Part shown: positions 54,213 through 64,000 of the stretch, one piece after another
Layout: every line of letters starts with the position of its first letter
Position numbering within the stretch: position 1 is the first letter of the stretch
Assembly: GCA_015501075.1 (NCBI GenBank)
Contig: JADNYJ010000135.1
Coordinates: 48,494-112,493 of the forward strand
Source: Gymnopilus junonius
Taxonomy: Eukaryota; Basidiomycota; Agaricomycetes; Agaricales; Galerinaceae
Direction: 5' to 3'
DNA: 64,000 nt
Notes under the pieces: model-generated
Databases searched by the model: none
What the model was told of the DNA's origin: nothing
The model's input: only the letters and a program-made list of their open reading frames with translations
Position numbers and translations under genes: made by a program

Positions 54213-55228
54213 CTCAGTAAATACAAAAGTCGGACTTTAGTCAGGCAAATTTAACAAATTGTCCACAGAGGCGTTTTTGTTACATCAGGTCCGAGCAAAA
54301 TCCGACTAGGTAAGTCGGACAATAGTCAATCAATCTCGGGTCGAGCTTCGGCTACAGTTGTATTCTAGTCAACGTTTGGTCAACATTTTGTCATACAGTA
54401 ACTGCTCAGATTCTTCCTATTTTCACAGCCAAATTCATACTCAAAAAACCGAATCATATTCAACTGGCTAAGTAAAGAGTACACAATAAAGTAATATCTG
54501 GGTGCCTATATTAACTCTTACAATCATAATCTGAAGTGATTTGGATCCAGCAACCAAAGATGCATGGAACAATTGCAATCACAGTGACTCATACAACAGG
54601 TGTCGAGGTTGTCTGGAGGGCATGGGCTGACATGTCTACTCAGTGCTCACCACATTCTTATGTCCTTGAAGTCTACTAGATGTATCAGGAGGTACTCGCA
54701 GGGGAAAAGGGCATTAAATCCCACATACATTAGTTGAATGTTCATCCTATGAGGCATCCCCATGCAACCAAAGCAGCTTACTGTCATCCTACGTTGAACT
54801 GTGCACAGGCTGCTGTCAGATCCTTTGAATGAGATGAGGAAGGGGTGTGGCTAGATCTCACAACATATGAATTCAATAAAAGGGTGTTTGTTGTGCAGGG
54901 AAATGGAAGGGTATGCGAGCAGAGTGCAAGGTGAAGGAGGGGAAGATGAGGAGGACAAGTTACATTCTCAGCCTATTCGGGAATTTGAACACATAGTTCA
55001 CGTGCTCTGCCATTGTTGAACAAGCTCATAATCCCAAGTCCACAACGGACGAGGAAGATAAGCCCATTATGTTGACTAAAATACGACTATGGTACGACTA
55101 TTGTCTGACTACTTTGTCTCCATGATTGTCCTGCAGATGTAGGTATGCCAAATCATGACTGTTTGATGAACAAGCCATGACTTTTGCCGACTGGAGTCCG
55201 ACTTTGACTGACTTCGCTTTTTACTGAG
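54213..55228. mobile_element. Non-autonomous relative of the CACTA-like element, 1,016 bp
   Basis: It starts CTCAGTAAATAC and ends GCTTTTTACTGAG. The duplication CGTCACT flanks both sides (54206-54212 and 55229-55235). Its left 113 bp are nearly the reverse complement of the right end of the 7.8-kb element, and its right end carries AAAAAGCGAAGTC like that element's left end, so the two lie in opposite orientation. Subterminal TCCGACT and CGACTAT repeats are at both ends (54240-54335; 55075-55215). The middle (about 54400-55050) has no coding frame. It is probably mobilised by the transposase of the larger family. Confidence 0.85.
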
Positions 55229-55235
55229 CGTCACT

Positions 55236-55558
55236 GCACAGGATTTGTCACTTATCATCCTATAGTTGCCTATACATATATTACCCATAGTGAATTTATG
55301 GGATTAAGCTATGCTCTGGAGAAAACTGAGGAGTTGAGCAGAAACAATGAAATTGGCCGCGAACAACACCCCTTTCCAACTCGACACCGTCCTTGTAAGT
55401 ATTCCTTAGCGTCAATTCCATTCTCTTTTTGTAGGCCCCATAATATGACCATCCATTCTAAACTACTTGGATTCATCTTGGCGCGAGAGCTGCTAAGTCC
55501 ATGCTTCGTAACGCGCTATGTACCTATTCTGATCTTCGAATGCGATGAAATATACTTT
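55236..55558. other. Intergenic, no supported gene
   Basis: A 91-codon plus-strand frame (55298-55573) overlaps the end of F-box I and has no domain. Confidence 0.45.
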
Positions 55559-57136
55559 TTACGTCAATTTTAACCTTTTCTGTTCATATATTTTCTCCAA
55601 TGACATTTTCCATAAATCGCCCACCGGACTATTGCCAACCTTCACCTCGAACTGAAATTGAACGTGATCAATGAAGTGTGAAAGTTGCCACAGGATATCT
55701 TCACCAATATACGGAACGGGGTCGTCCTCTTCACATTCGCAGAAGATTTTGACTATTTCTAACGGTCGTCGACGAGGGTGATTATAATGGGACAGTGGGA
55801 CGAGGAACCTTGGAATAGCTTCCCAGTGGAATAGACCCCTGCCAGTCCAATCAAATATTCGAAGGGACAGAAGTAATGGCTCTACAAACGAAGGGACGAG
55901 ATTGTCGTGGGCTGGGAGATGATTTGAAAGTGAGCAATAAAACGGATGTTGGCTTCTAATCGCGAACGCATTTGGAATTTTGAGCTTCTCCAAATGAGGT
56001 GTCGCCTGTAATATACGGATCGAATCTTGAGGAGTGAAATCTTCTTCGAAAAACTCCAAGCTCCTGAGCCCACTCCTCGAACGAATGAGGAAAGAAATAA
56101 GAGGGTTAGGATAGAGACGGGCTCTCAGTGAGTAGACACTGAGATGATACAAGTATGGAAGAGTGACGTTATTGAAAAAGCGACCTTCAAAGTCGTCGAA
56201 TTCCAAGTTAATTTCGAGAGATTCGAGCCAGGAATTTGTTACGGGGTAGTATGCATCATTCGGTAAGTCCACACGGCGGATGAAAACGCTTTGGAAGACA
56301 CATTCACGTAGATTATGGCCCAGGCGTAAAATCTCGAGGACGTGATGGACCGGCAAGAGCCTTGCAGTGAATCGGGTGACGTGTTGCCAATTTAGGTACC
56401 TGGGGTTCAAATCAAGATAACGCGTCTTAACAATCCGAGGTAGATTTTGGAATAGGGCGTGAAAGGTAAGGTCATCTCCGTCAAGAGAGTATAAGTTGAT
56501 TTCGTGCAGATATTGGATATTGGAGAAGTTGAACCGGCCAATGAGAGCGGAAGGAAGTTTGAGATGCAGGCGGTGCCACCGATTGGAGTACTGACTGATA
56601 GCATCGATCAAGGGATGGAATTCGGATAGCCATAGAGTGGAATTCTTGAACGAGTCCTCTACTTGCACGGTGATAGACAGAGGAAGTCTCCCAGACCTGC
56701 TCAGCCAGTCCTTGGCGAGTTGGAGACGTGTCTGTGACATGTAAGATGCGTACTTGCGAACGTCGACGATAAAGGATGACCATACTCCAGATGTCGCCCA
56801 TGCGATTTGGCGCCATTTCCGAGAAACAGCTCCAAGGACAAACGGTAATTCCTGGCCTCCAGAAAAGGTGGAAACATAATATGAAAATACAGCCGATATT
56901 GCTTCGACTGGAAGCCGATCAAAGATGGATGGATGGGCACGGTTGTATTCCAGCATCATTTTCTCTCGTTGGTGCAAGAGATATTGAAGGGTTTCTTCTT
57001 CTTGGGTGATTTTGATGTTCAGATGTCCCACTTCGCCACATAGAGCGCAGGGGTCGGTACTGGAAGTTTCGCATAGCCTCGGAGGATCTATGTGCCGTGC
57101 TTCATCAACATGTCCACAGTGAGTGCATGACTCCAT
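55559..57136 (-). CDS. F-box/LRR protein I, intact, with N-terminal Cys module
   Basis: One 525-residue frame from an ATG at 57136. Cys at 4, 7, 22, 30 and 33 and His9 are exactly as in copy D (CTHCGH...C...CALC). A coiled coil (about 40-66), F-box (IFDRLPVEAISAVFSYYVS...GAVSRKWRQIAWATSGVW, about 71-120; the usual VC is VS here) and LRR-like blocks (LNWQHVTRFTARLLPVHHVL; RSGLRSLEFFEEDF; LLLSLRIFDWTGRG) are followed by DPVPYIGEDILWQLSHF. It groups with C and J (LPNDAYYPVTN versus SPDQAFAPVTH in C). Presumed SCF adaptor. No damage seen. Confidence 0.9.
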   Translation of the reverse strand: MESCTHCGHVDEARHIDPPRLCETSSTDPCALCGEVGHLNIKITQEEETLQYLLHQREKMMLEYNRAHPSIFDRLPVEAISAVFSYYVSTFSGGQELPFVLGAVSRKWRQIAWATSGVWSSFIVDVRKYASYMSQTRLQLAKDWLSRSGRLPLSITVQVEDSFKNSTLWLSEFHPLIDAISQYSNRWHRLHLKLPSALIGRFNFSNIQYLHEINLYSLDGDDLTFHALFQNLPRIVKTRYLDLNPRYLNWQHVTRFTARLLPVHHVLEILRLGHNLRECVFQSVFIRRVDLPNDAYYPVTNSWLESLEINLEFDDFEGRFFNNVTLPYLYHLSVYSLRARLYPNPLISFLIRSRSGLRSLEFFEEDFTPQDSIRILQATPHLEKLKIPNAFAIRSQHPFYCSLSNHLPAHDNLVPSFVEPLLLSLRIFDWTGRGLFHWEAIPRFLVPLSHYNHPRRRPLEIVKIFCECEEDDPVPYIGEDILWQLSHFIDHVQFQFEVKVGNSPVGDLWKMSLEKIYEQKRLKLT

Positions 57137-59598
57137 CTTTAGAGCTTTAGAGAATAGTCAACGATTAAAATTCAATGATAAGGAAGAAGTTGGGAACCTA
57201 TTCGTCCAGTGGCTTAAACAATATTCTTTCCTTGGGAAACATCCAAGAAGTCAGCGAAGTCAAATCCTGCAAAATATCAGAACACAAGCTCCAATTAACC
57301 TTGGGCGTAGTTGCGATATGATATCGGGTGAACTAATTTGCAGCTTTAGAAGAACGAAGGTGGTAGAACGGGTGAAAAGGGTCACGATAATTCCCATACC
57401 TACTCGGTCGGAGTGGCACTATTGATGCCGAATGAACCGAACAAAGCGTTTGAAAGGAAAATTACCCGAGAAATCTGATGTGAGCTTATGCAGAAACCAC
57501 TGCTATTCATTGTTCCTTAGCTTATCACAAGACCCCACTTTGCTGGTAGCTTTCGAAAGTTCTAGACACAATTTATTTGGCAAGTGTGCTTACATGCGAG
57601 GTAAACTCAGTACTCAACTTACGCACACCCCCACCAGGTCAAAGGTCTACCCAGATCATACCAGACAAGTACCCTTAATCCACTCCACACTAAATGCAAC
57701 ATACCTAGTACAAGCTACATTTTAACCCCAATACTTCAACGGATGACAGCAAATGCTTCTTGGCTTTGCCGGACGTGAACCATATCTAATGTGAGCTTCA
57801 CCTTAAATATGAAGATGATCAGGATACTCTAATAACTGTAGAATATAAGTTGGCTTACTACGGGTGTACGACGATAGATAGGAAAGTCCTTCAGCGGACT
57901 TCTTTAAGAACATAACATAGTTTAAATGCGAGAAGATTACAATTAGACGAGACAGGAGGCGGAGGCGAATGAGGGACCATCGGTGTTAAAAAGACATCGG
58001 GGTATCTATAAACTAATCGAATGCTAAGACGGTATAAGGAAAAGAAAGACAAATACAACACTTACAGCTTAGGGGGTATGAAAAGGCAGCGCTGGCTGAA
58101 GGTCGCTAAAATTGAAACGGGAGGTCAGCTTGGAGCATACAAGGCAACATACATTTCAAACGGAGAATACGCGTACCAGGACCTTTATTCTCATCAGCAT
58201 CAAAATTCATGGAATTAAACGTTCATAATGAGCTAATCTCAAGCAGGCACGTCGCTACAGAACTGAAGTTAGATATTATATAAATTTCAAACTAGCGATG
58301 ACCATAAGCGCGTACTTCGTTCTATTCCTTGGCACCCAGTGAGTGAAGGATATTGATGAAGGAGAAATGCACTGAGAGAACTACTTCATTCATAACAACG
58401 AGCAAATTTGAAGAGTGAACTCACCGCCACTGATGACACGGACCAGAACAGGACTCTAGCCCCGCCCTTGAATGAAAAATAGCCAAGCCGGCTGCAGTCA
58501 ATAGCGTTAAGGGATGACCATATCAATGAAGGCTGGTAGCTACACGGAGAAAAGGAAGGTCAAGATCAAAGAAAAGAAAACAGGTGAGGCAGGTACCAAC
58601 AGTCTTAAACCGCGCAAGTGTCCGACTTTATGCATACGCCTTGCCTTGCCATTGTCATTTCATGAGCATTGTTCACTGGACAAAAAGAGCGATGAAATGT
58701 CAATATGAACCATGAAGTGTGCGGGACGTTACATGTGCTTTTCTTTGAATTCCGGCTGAAGCACAGTTACATTCTGCTAAGCATACTCAATAGAACAAAT
58801 GCAAAGAAAACGTCCAACTGGAAGAAACCGCACACAAGAGAACACCCACTATTGCTGCTACAGCAAGACGGCTATAGCACGAGTAGATCCTCGCCCGCTC
58901 CAGAACGTCCGACGGCGGTGCTTGAGCCAATGCGAAGGCGTAGATAACGTCGCGGATGTGCTTTGAACTGAAGAGCGTGCATGGCGTGTATGGATCGCTC
59001 GAGTAAAGGTTGAAAGGGAGATGCACAGCAGGCCAAAGTGAATGACAGCGATGAGGGACCACGCAGAATTAGCTGCGGCATTTGGGGTCAAGCGTGCCAG
59101 AGGCGTCGAAACAGACTATACGTATAGAGAGGAGAAGCTCGATGAATGTGAACTAGAATGACGGCATGCGACGGTGAGGAGGGACCCGAGTGGGACGTTG
59201 ACAACGGTGTTTTGGCTACCTGGTCTGTGATAAACCAAATCCGAACCATGACTTGAGCTTGAGTTTTGACAATGATCGTCTTGCTTTCCTCTTATTGTCT
59301 ACTACTCTCTGATGTCTTGTCCCACTCTAGTATTTTATATTGACCAGCTTACTTTGGGTTGCTCCGCTCTCTTCTTTTGCTGGCTCGTTGCAAGCCTATG
59401 TACCTGCACTGTCGACTTTCCTCGCCTCGTTCCTCATTTCTGGCTCTTGTCTGACTCTGCGAGGACGAACTACAAATCATTATAGAAAGAGAGTACTAGA
59501 TGGCACTGCACTTAGAAGCATATAGGAGAACTATGTAGCAATTTTTAATTCTTGCTCTAGGAATATGAGATCTTCGATGTGTGTAGCGGCACTAGATG
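57137..59598. other. Intergenic 2.5 kb, no supported gene
   Basis: Frames of 60-100 codons overlap on both strands (57432-57725, 58787-59062 and others) without domains or paralogues. I recognise no transposon signature. Confidence 0.5.
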
Positions 59599-61263
59599 CT
59601 ACTGATACGTTAGGTATGTATCCCCGGTCAGATTTTGTACAAGGACGAAGGGAAAATATTCCACCACGTCCGCATTTTCCTCTTCATCACTATCGTGCCT
59701 CCTATCATCCTCGTCATCCTCGTCATCCTCGTCATCCTCCTCGTCATCTTCCTCGCCACTCTCCTCCTTGTTATCATCGCCCTCCTTGTCAGAATAGTCT
59801 TCCTCGGCAAACTCATCCTCTTCTTGAGAGTTGTCTTCTTCGTATACGACCTCTTCTTCAGTAATAATTTGTCCTTTGGTCTTTTTCTCAGACTTAGCCT
59901 TTTCCCTCAACTTATTTGCTCGTACAATCATGTGTTCTGCCCACAAATCAACTACCTCATCACCTAGATCAACCTTGAGCTCAATTTTGACCTCATCAGC
60001 AAATCTATCAATGCCTTCAAGGACATCTTCATCAATGCTAGGGATCGGGTCATATCTTGAACATCGACAATGAACTATAAACTCTCCCAACGGCCTGCAA
60101 TCGCCTTGTTGGGATATCTGCGCGAAGAAATGCGGAATAAATGCCCATTTGAAGAAACCATTTCCACCCCAAGAAAAGGTTCGAAGTCGAGGGAGTATAG
60201 GCTGCCAGGTGAATCTAGCGGAGTAATTTGAATTATGTGGATCATGTCTTGACAATGCATAGTAAAATCGATCCAGGAAGGTTCCGAGTTCGTTTACCCA
60301 GCCCGACTCGATGTGAAGCATCTCTATTGAAATTAAAGGTGCGGATTCTAAGATGCGGAACATATTATCAGGCCCGAAGTCTACTTCGCGAAGGGTCAAC
60401 GACTTCAGCCCACTTGAAGATCGCGAAAGGAAAGCGATGAGGCGGGCAGGCTGGAAGTATTGGGGCCCGGTATCATAGGCTGCATTGAATGAAAGGTGCT
60501 GAAGTGCTTCGAGTGTAATGCTATCGAAAAATCGATTGAAATCGCTGACTTCCAGGCTGATCTCCAGCGACTCAAGCACGGTATGTGTCACTATGGTGCC
60601 GTATGCACCGTATGCATCGCCTGGCAAGTCTATCTCTCGACCAGGAACGTGTCCGAATTCACATTTTCGTAGATTAGGGCACAGTCGCAAGATGTTAAGA
60701 ATCTGATCAACAGGAAGGTGGGTTGTAGAGCAATGAGTGGCATTGACATGCGAAGGAAGACCTTGCAATTTCGTAGTGGAAGTCGGATTGTAGTTGATTT
60801 CTGTTATCGCAAAGTCGACATTGAGTAGTAAAGAGGAGGCACCGGAAAGGTTGAAACGAGCAAATAATGAGGATGGTATGTTCAGAAATAGAGTCTGCCA
60901 TCGATGACAATATTGGTTCAGGAGGTCAATGAATGGATGGAATTGAGAAATTCCCGGGGTCCGATTTTCCAAGGGGGTTGTGCAAAATCTTATTGATAAA
61001 GGATCATTTTTCGATCGGTCAAGCCATTCCGTTGCAAGTTGAACACACGTCGCCAACGATGGTTCGCTTCTGGCCTTGGAACGGACAATCACGAAGAACG
61101 ACCAGACTTGAGGTGTCGCCCAAGCAAGTTTGCGCCACGTTTTACACACGGCCCCCAGGATGAACGGAGATGCCTTCTCGGACAATGTGGACACGTAGAG
61201 CACGAATATCTTAGCTATCTCCTTACTTTGTAGATTATTAAAGAGGCGCTTTGGCAGATCCAT
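59599..61263 (-). CDS. F-box/LRR protein J, short N-terminus, long acidic tail
   Basis: 554 residues from an ATG at 61263. The protein starts directly at a degenerate F-box (MDLPKRLFNNLQSKEIAKIFVLYVS...GAVCKTWRKLAWATPQVW), lacking the Cys module and coiled coil. LRR-like blocks follow (SSSGLKSLTLREVDF; ILPRLRTFSWGGNGFF) and the C-terminal block DPIPSIDEDVLEGI. It then carries an extra tail of about 100 residues that is Lys-rich and then Asp/Glu-rich (EEVVYEEDNSQEEDEFAEED, DDEEDDEDDEDDEDD), partly coded by a 9-bp tandem repeat. The canonical LPxE at the F-box start has become FNNLQSKE, so Skp1 binding is doubtful. It may be a neofunctionalised or truncated copy. The tail is unique in the family here. 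Confidence 0.82.
   Translation of the reverse strand: MDLPKRLFNNLQSKEIAKIFVLYVSTLSEKASPFILGAVCKTWRKLAWATPQVWSFFVIVRSKARSEPSLATCVQLATEWLDRSKNDPLSIRFCTTPLENRTPGISQFHPFIDLLNQYCHRWQTLFLNIPSSLFARFNLSGASSLLLNVDFAITEINYNPTSTTKLQGLPSHVNATHCSTTHLPVDQILNILRLCPNLRKCEFGHVPGREIDLPGDAYGAYGTIVTHTVLESLEISLEVSDFNRFFDSITLEALQHLSFNAAYDTGPQYFQPARLIAFLSRSSSGLKSLTLREVDFGPDNMFRILESAPLISIEMLHIESGWVNELGTFLDRFYYALSRHDPHNSNYSARFTWQPILPRLRTFSWGGNGFFKWAFIPHFFAQISQQGDCRPLGEFIVHCRCSRYDPIPSIDEDVLEGIDRFADEVKIELKVDLGDEVVDLWAEHMIVRANKLREKAKSEKKTKGQIITEEEVVYEEDNSQEEDEFAEEDYSDKEGDDNKEESGEEDDEEDDEDDEDDEDDRRHDSDEEENADVVEYFPFVLVQNLTGDTYLTYQ
59708..59748 (+). repeat. 9-bp tandem repeat (CTCGTCATC) coding the acidic tail of J
   Basis: About four to five copies of CTCGTCATC on the plus strand encode repeated Asp-Asp-Glu on the minus strand. 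Such coding minisatellites vary in length between strains. Confidence 0.8.
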
Positions 61264-62606
61264 ATCTGAGAGTAGGAATTTCGGTTAATATCAATGTAAT
61301 GACCAGTGAGGCGAGTATACCTTTCGTCGTCTCGTGCCCAGATAGAGTATAGTGCCGATGAACTTAAATTTTATGCCAATAAGGGTGTCAGCGGATGCAT
61401 ATATGAAAATACTTAAACTGACCTTGACCGATGTGTGCCACTTTATCGCATCAATCTGCCACCAGAGTCAGAAAGAGGACGAAGGAATAGAAAGTGGAAG
61501 CTCGACTATTTATAGAGTAAGTAACAACCCGAATTGAAGGAACAAGGTACGTTTAGTCCTTGTTGAATCGTGCCGTCTTGCTGTAACATGACAACTGAAA
61601 GGGAGAATTTTCGTCAATGGGGGTTATTGAGCAGATTACTTCGTGCCATCTGCATATGCAAAATGTATCATATCACTGACTATGTATATTTTGTCCGTTA
61701 CCATGCACTATGATGGCTTAGTTACCCCGTAGAAATTCTAAAGGCGTGACGTACTGTATATACCTACGTGCCTATACCTATATCGTTATGGTACGCTAGT
61801 TTGTCTCGCTTTCATCAAAACTCGTCCCGCTTGTATATATGACCTCATTTAATTTTGTTGCAGATTTATTTTGACACCGTGTTCACCGTGTTTTTTTTTA
61901 TCCCAGGGTGTAACTAAAAGAAAGGGCCTCAAAGATAAGGTGAGCCATTGGAACCGTGTATATCCTTCCATGACAGTGTACGACGTCATAGGAGGCTGGT
62001 ACCACTTATGAGCCACTTTTGTAAAACAAGGCGTTTCTCAAATAGATTTCTTCGACAGTGGCTGGAAGGTTAACCCTCATGAGAGCAAGACAATGCAAGG
62101 TGTCCTGTTTCGAAAACCATCATTTAGTTCAAAGAAGAATGAGAAGTCAAACTACAAGATTTGCGGTGTATATGTACGCTGTCTTTCAGAGATGCCCTGC
62201 GGTGGAGTGGAATGGAAAGGCGTTGTTCTAGTCGAAGGCGAACTGGTTCGAGTTCTTCTCAGGAAAGAGCAACTCAACGCACAGTTTTAAGCTAATTAAT
62301 TAAGTACATGTGCGTTCCTCTACTCTGATTACAAACTGTCCAATCTATATGCTCCCAATTACCAATTGAAATGAACTATCACGATGCATATTACTCTTCC
62401 TTCCCCAATTCCTATCCCAGCCATGAAGTGTTCATCAAGTGGAATATAATCCAAAAAGACGCCGGAGATCCCAACATTACCCAAGATATATTACTTGATA
62501 AATTGATGTGATTATATGCTCTTTAAGCTAATTAAAAATGCTCTGACTCTTTATATCATATTATAGATTAGACAATGTGAATAGGCTGACGACATTCTTC
62601 TCGCCT
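61264..62606. other. Intergenic 1.3 kb, no supported gene
   Basis: A 65-codon frame at 62093-62290 lacks a domain and was not called. The rest is AT-rich. Confidence 0.45.
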
Positions 62607-64000
62607 TTACCAGGTCTTACGTGTGAAGTCAGCATTGGGGTAAATCTCCATGATCCATTCGCGGAGACGCCAGGCAGGAGTCGCATAAGTGACATAAGTA
62701 GACATCGAACCCGTCAAAGCCCTTGACATCCCAGAGCGAAGGAGACCAACCATTTCCCCTTTACCATTGACAATGAGAGACCCAGAGTCTCCCTTGGATG
62801 AGAAGGGTCTGCTCTGCTCGTCATAATTATAGAATGCGAGTTCAACAGACCTGACGCCATTTTCGTCGCATACAAACGACTCAAGTCCAGCATACCGGCC
62901 AAAGGTGAGATCGGAAGCACATCCGTCCTTGAGGACGACCAGACAGGGGTAGCCGTTGATGTCGAGCAATTCGGGGTTCGCCAGCTGCTCTTTGGTGACG
63001 CAGCCCTTGATCCTCAAGAGACCGTCAGAGGGGAATTTGATCACTGGTATAGAGTCAATTCGGGGGTGCGCGAACCTCTTGAACTCGGTCGCCGATAAAT
63101 TTCCTGAAGGGGTTGCCTTTGTTATACGAGGTGATATCCGGGGGAGAGTGTCAAAACGTACCTAGGTCAATGACGTTACCCTAAAAGTTGGGCTTGAACT
63201 TGTCCGAGTAGAGTCAGATGGTTGCCCAGTCCTGGGTGTATCTTTCGTTGTCGATGTCGACGGAGATTGGGTGCGAGTATTCCAGGACGCCGATGTCGCG
63301 ATGGGCGACGTTGTTCCAACTGGCATCGATCTCCTTGTAAAGCTTCTCCAGCTCGACGATAGCCTCTTCGTGCTTCTCCAGTTCCCGAAGTGCATCCTTG
63401 AGCCTCTTAGCGTTACGCTCGTCCTGCCCACTTGCCTTCTTAGCCTTCAGCGTCGCAATCCGTTTGGCGCAAGTACTAGCTTCGATTCTGTGGCTATCGA
63501 CTTCTGCCGTGATCTCGTCGAGACCCTGCTGAAAGCAACGGGATCCACAGGCCCAGACCTTCTGACGAAGCGAGCTATCGGCCCTGAAGTCATATTTCTT
63601 ATCATCAACCTCACAGAGAACATGACGATTCGTCACAGCGAGGACCTTGTCGCTGGATTGCCGTCCTTGTCGTTGTTCTCATGAAAATAAAAACCGGCAG
63701 TACCCTGGCCGTCCTTCACCGCCTTCTCCGCGGCAGCAATGGGAATAGAAAGAGCAGTGGTGAGGTGGCGGCGGGCATAGGAGGTGGCATCGGGCTTGCC
63801 GACAATGGATAGGAGGGCTGGAGCGGCCATCCTCGAGGTGACGCCCTCGGACCACTCCACGTCAACCCCATAAACATCGCGGTCAGCGAGAAGCCGGAGG
63901 ATGTCCTGGGATACCTGGTGGGCAGTTTCAGCAGAAGTGGAGCCAGGATAGACAGAAACCCAGATGACAACGGGACCGAGAGTCCCTTCCTGGACGTTCA
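62607..64000 (-). pseudogene. Trypsin-like serine protease-fold protein, decayed and cut by the window edge
   Basis: From the right edge inward (minus strand) the frame reads VVIWVSVYPGSTSAETAHQV...GTAGFYFHENNDKDGN. A base is missing near 63650, and the next frame continues KVLAVTNRHVLCEVDD (His of the catalytic triad), a coiled-coil insert (about 63500-63330) and AHRDIGVLEYS (Asp). Stops follow: TGA at 63216-63214 and TAG at 63183-63181. After a likely intron (GTACGT near 63163) the last part from about 63080 to 62607 has SSKGDSGSLIVNGKGEMVGLL with the catalytic Ser (GDSGS). I recall similar hypothetical proteins from agaricomycetes with this N-terminal region plus trypsin fold. Both stops can arise from CGA and CAG by C-to-T change. 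Confidence 0.8.

Noticed and set aside
59565..59967. Plus-strand frames rich in His/Pro or Ile/Leu
   Set aside because: Shadows of the repetitive acidic tail of F-box J on the other strand.
62093..62290. 65-codon plus-strand frame with several Cys
   Set aside because: No signal peptide, intron or family support; could be chance in an AT-rich stretch.
1..64000. tRNA or rRNA genes
   Set aside because: I looked for paired A/B-box-like motifs and T-loop sequences and saw no cloverleaf-compatible stretch; a tRNA scan would settle it.

Overview
The window looks like a gene-poor, transposon-rich stretch of a basidiomycete (probably agaricomycete) nuclear genome. Introns are short (about 43-75 nt, GT...AG with CTRAY-like branch sites). 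The dominant genes are F-box-like/leucine-rich proteins of the type expanded in mushroom-forming fungi, and the mobile elements (Ty3 chromovirus, CACTA/CMC-like element, hAT and mariner-type MITEs) are typical of Agaricomycetes. I see no rRNA, tRNA, CRISPR array or bacterial-type operon. Gene models were spliced by eye, so splice sites are inferences unless paralogues agree.

Three small lineage-specific families share the window. (1) F-box/LRR proteins, ten copies A-J: C (12138-13706 -), D (23037-24677 -), H (43679-45253 +), I (55559-57136 -) and J (59599-61263 -) are open; A (4712-5776 +), B (5971-7398 -), E (30136-30928 -), F (30942-32524 -) and G (38090-38905 +) are broken or truncated. 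(2) Small C2H2 zinc-finger proteins, four copies Z1-Z4 at 8.5, 11.4, 27.6 and 34.3 kb; three begin with an 8-nt coding exon. (3) An unrecognised family of about 140 residues with the motif YFYGFT, four copies Y1-Y4 at 19.3, 34.8, 37.4 and 53.6 kb; one is clean and three are damaged.

Layout: 1-4710 is the 3' part of a decayed Ty3/gypsy chromovirus whose 175-bp LTR lies inside F-box copy A. 5.9-16 kb holds B, Z1, Z2, C and a 148-bp TA-flanked MITE. 17-27.2 kb holds a frameshifted gene of unknown function, Y1, a coiled-coil protein, a short-chain dehydrogenase, D, a multi-exon hypothetical gene and a tiny secreted cysteine-rich protein. 27.6-38.9 kb holds Z3, a GPI-anchored cupredoxin-like protein, E, F, a 490-bp hAT MITE, Z4, Y2, a micro-exon gene, Y3 and G. 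41.8-45.3 kb holds a decayed membrane-protein gene and H. 45,411-53,225 is a 7.8-kb CACTA/CMC-like transposon with perfect 7-bp target duplications, carrying a decayed transposase, a second decayed ORF and an intact-looking SAP/HeH-like gene. A 1,016-bp non-autonomous relative lies in opposite orientation at 54,213-55,228, with Y4 between the two. 55.6-64 kb holds I, J and a decayed trypsin-like protease gene cut by the window edge.

There is no metabolic pathway here. The picture is a birth-and-death compartment: F-box adaptors (presumably SCF ubiquitin-ligase substrate receptors), small zinc-finger proteins and small orphan proteins being duplicated, frameshifted and invaded by transposons, with a few secreted or surface proteins between them. 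Many nonsense codons are TGA or TAG explicable by a single C-to-T change.
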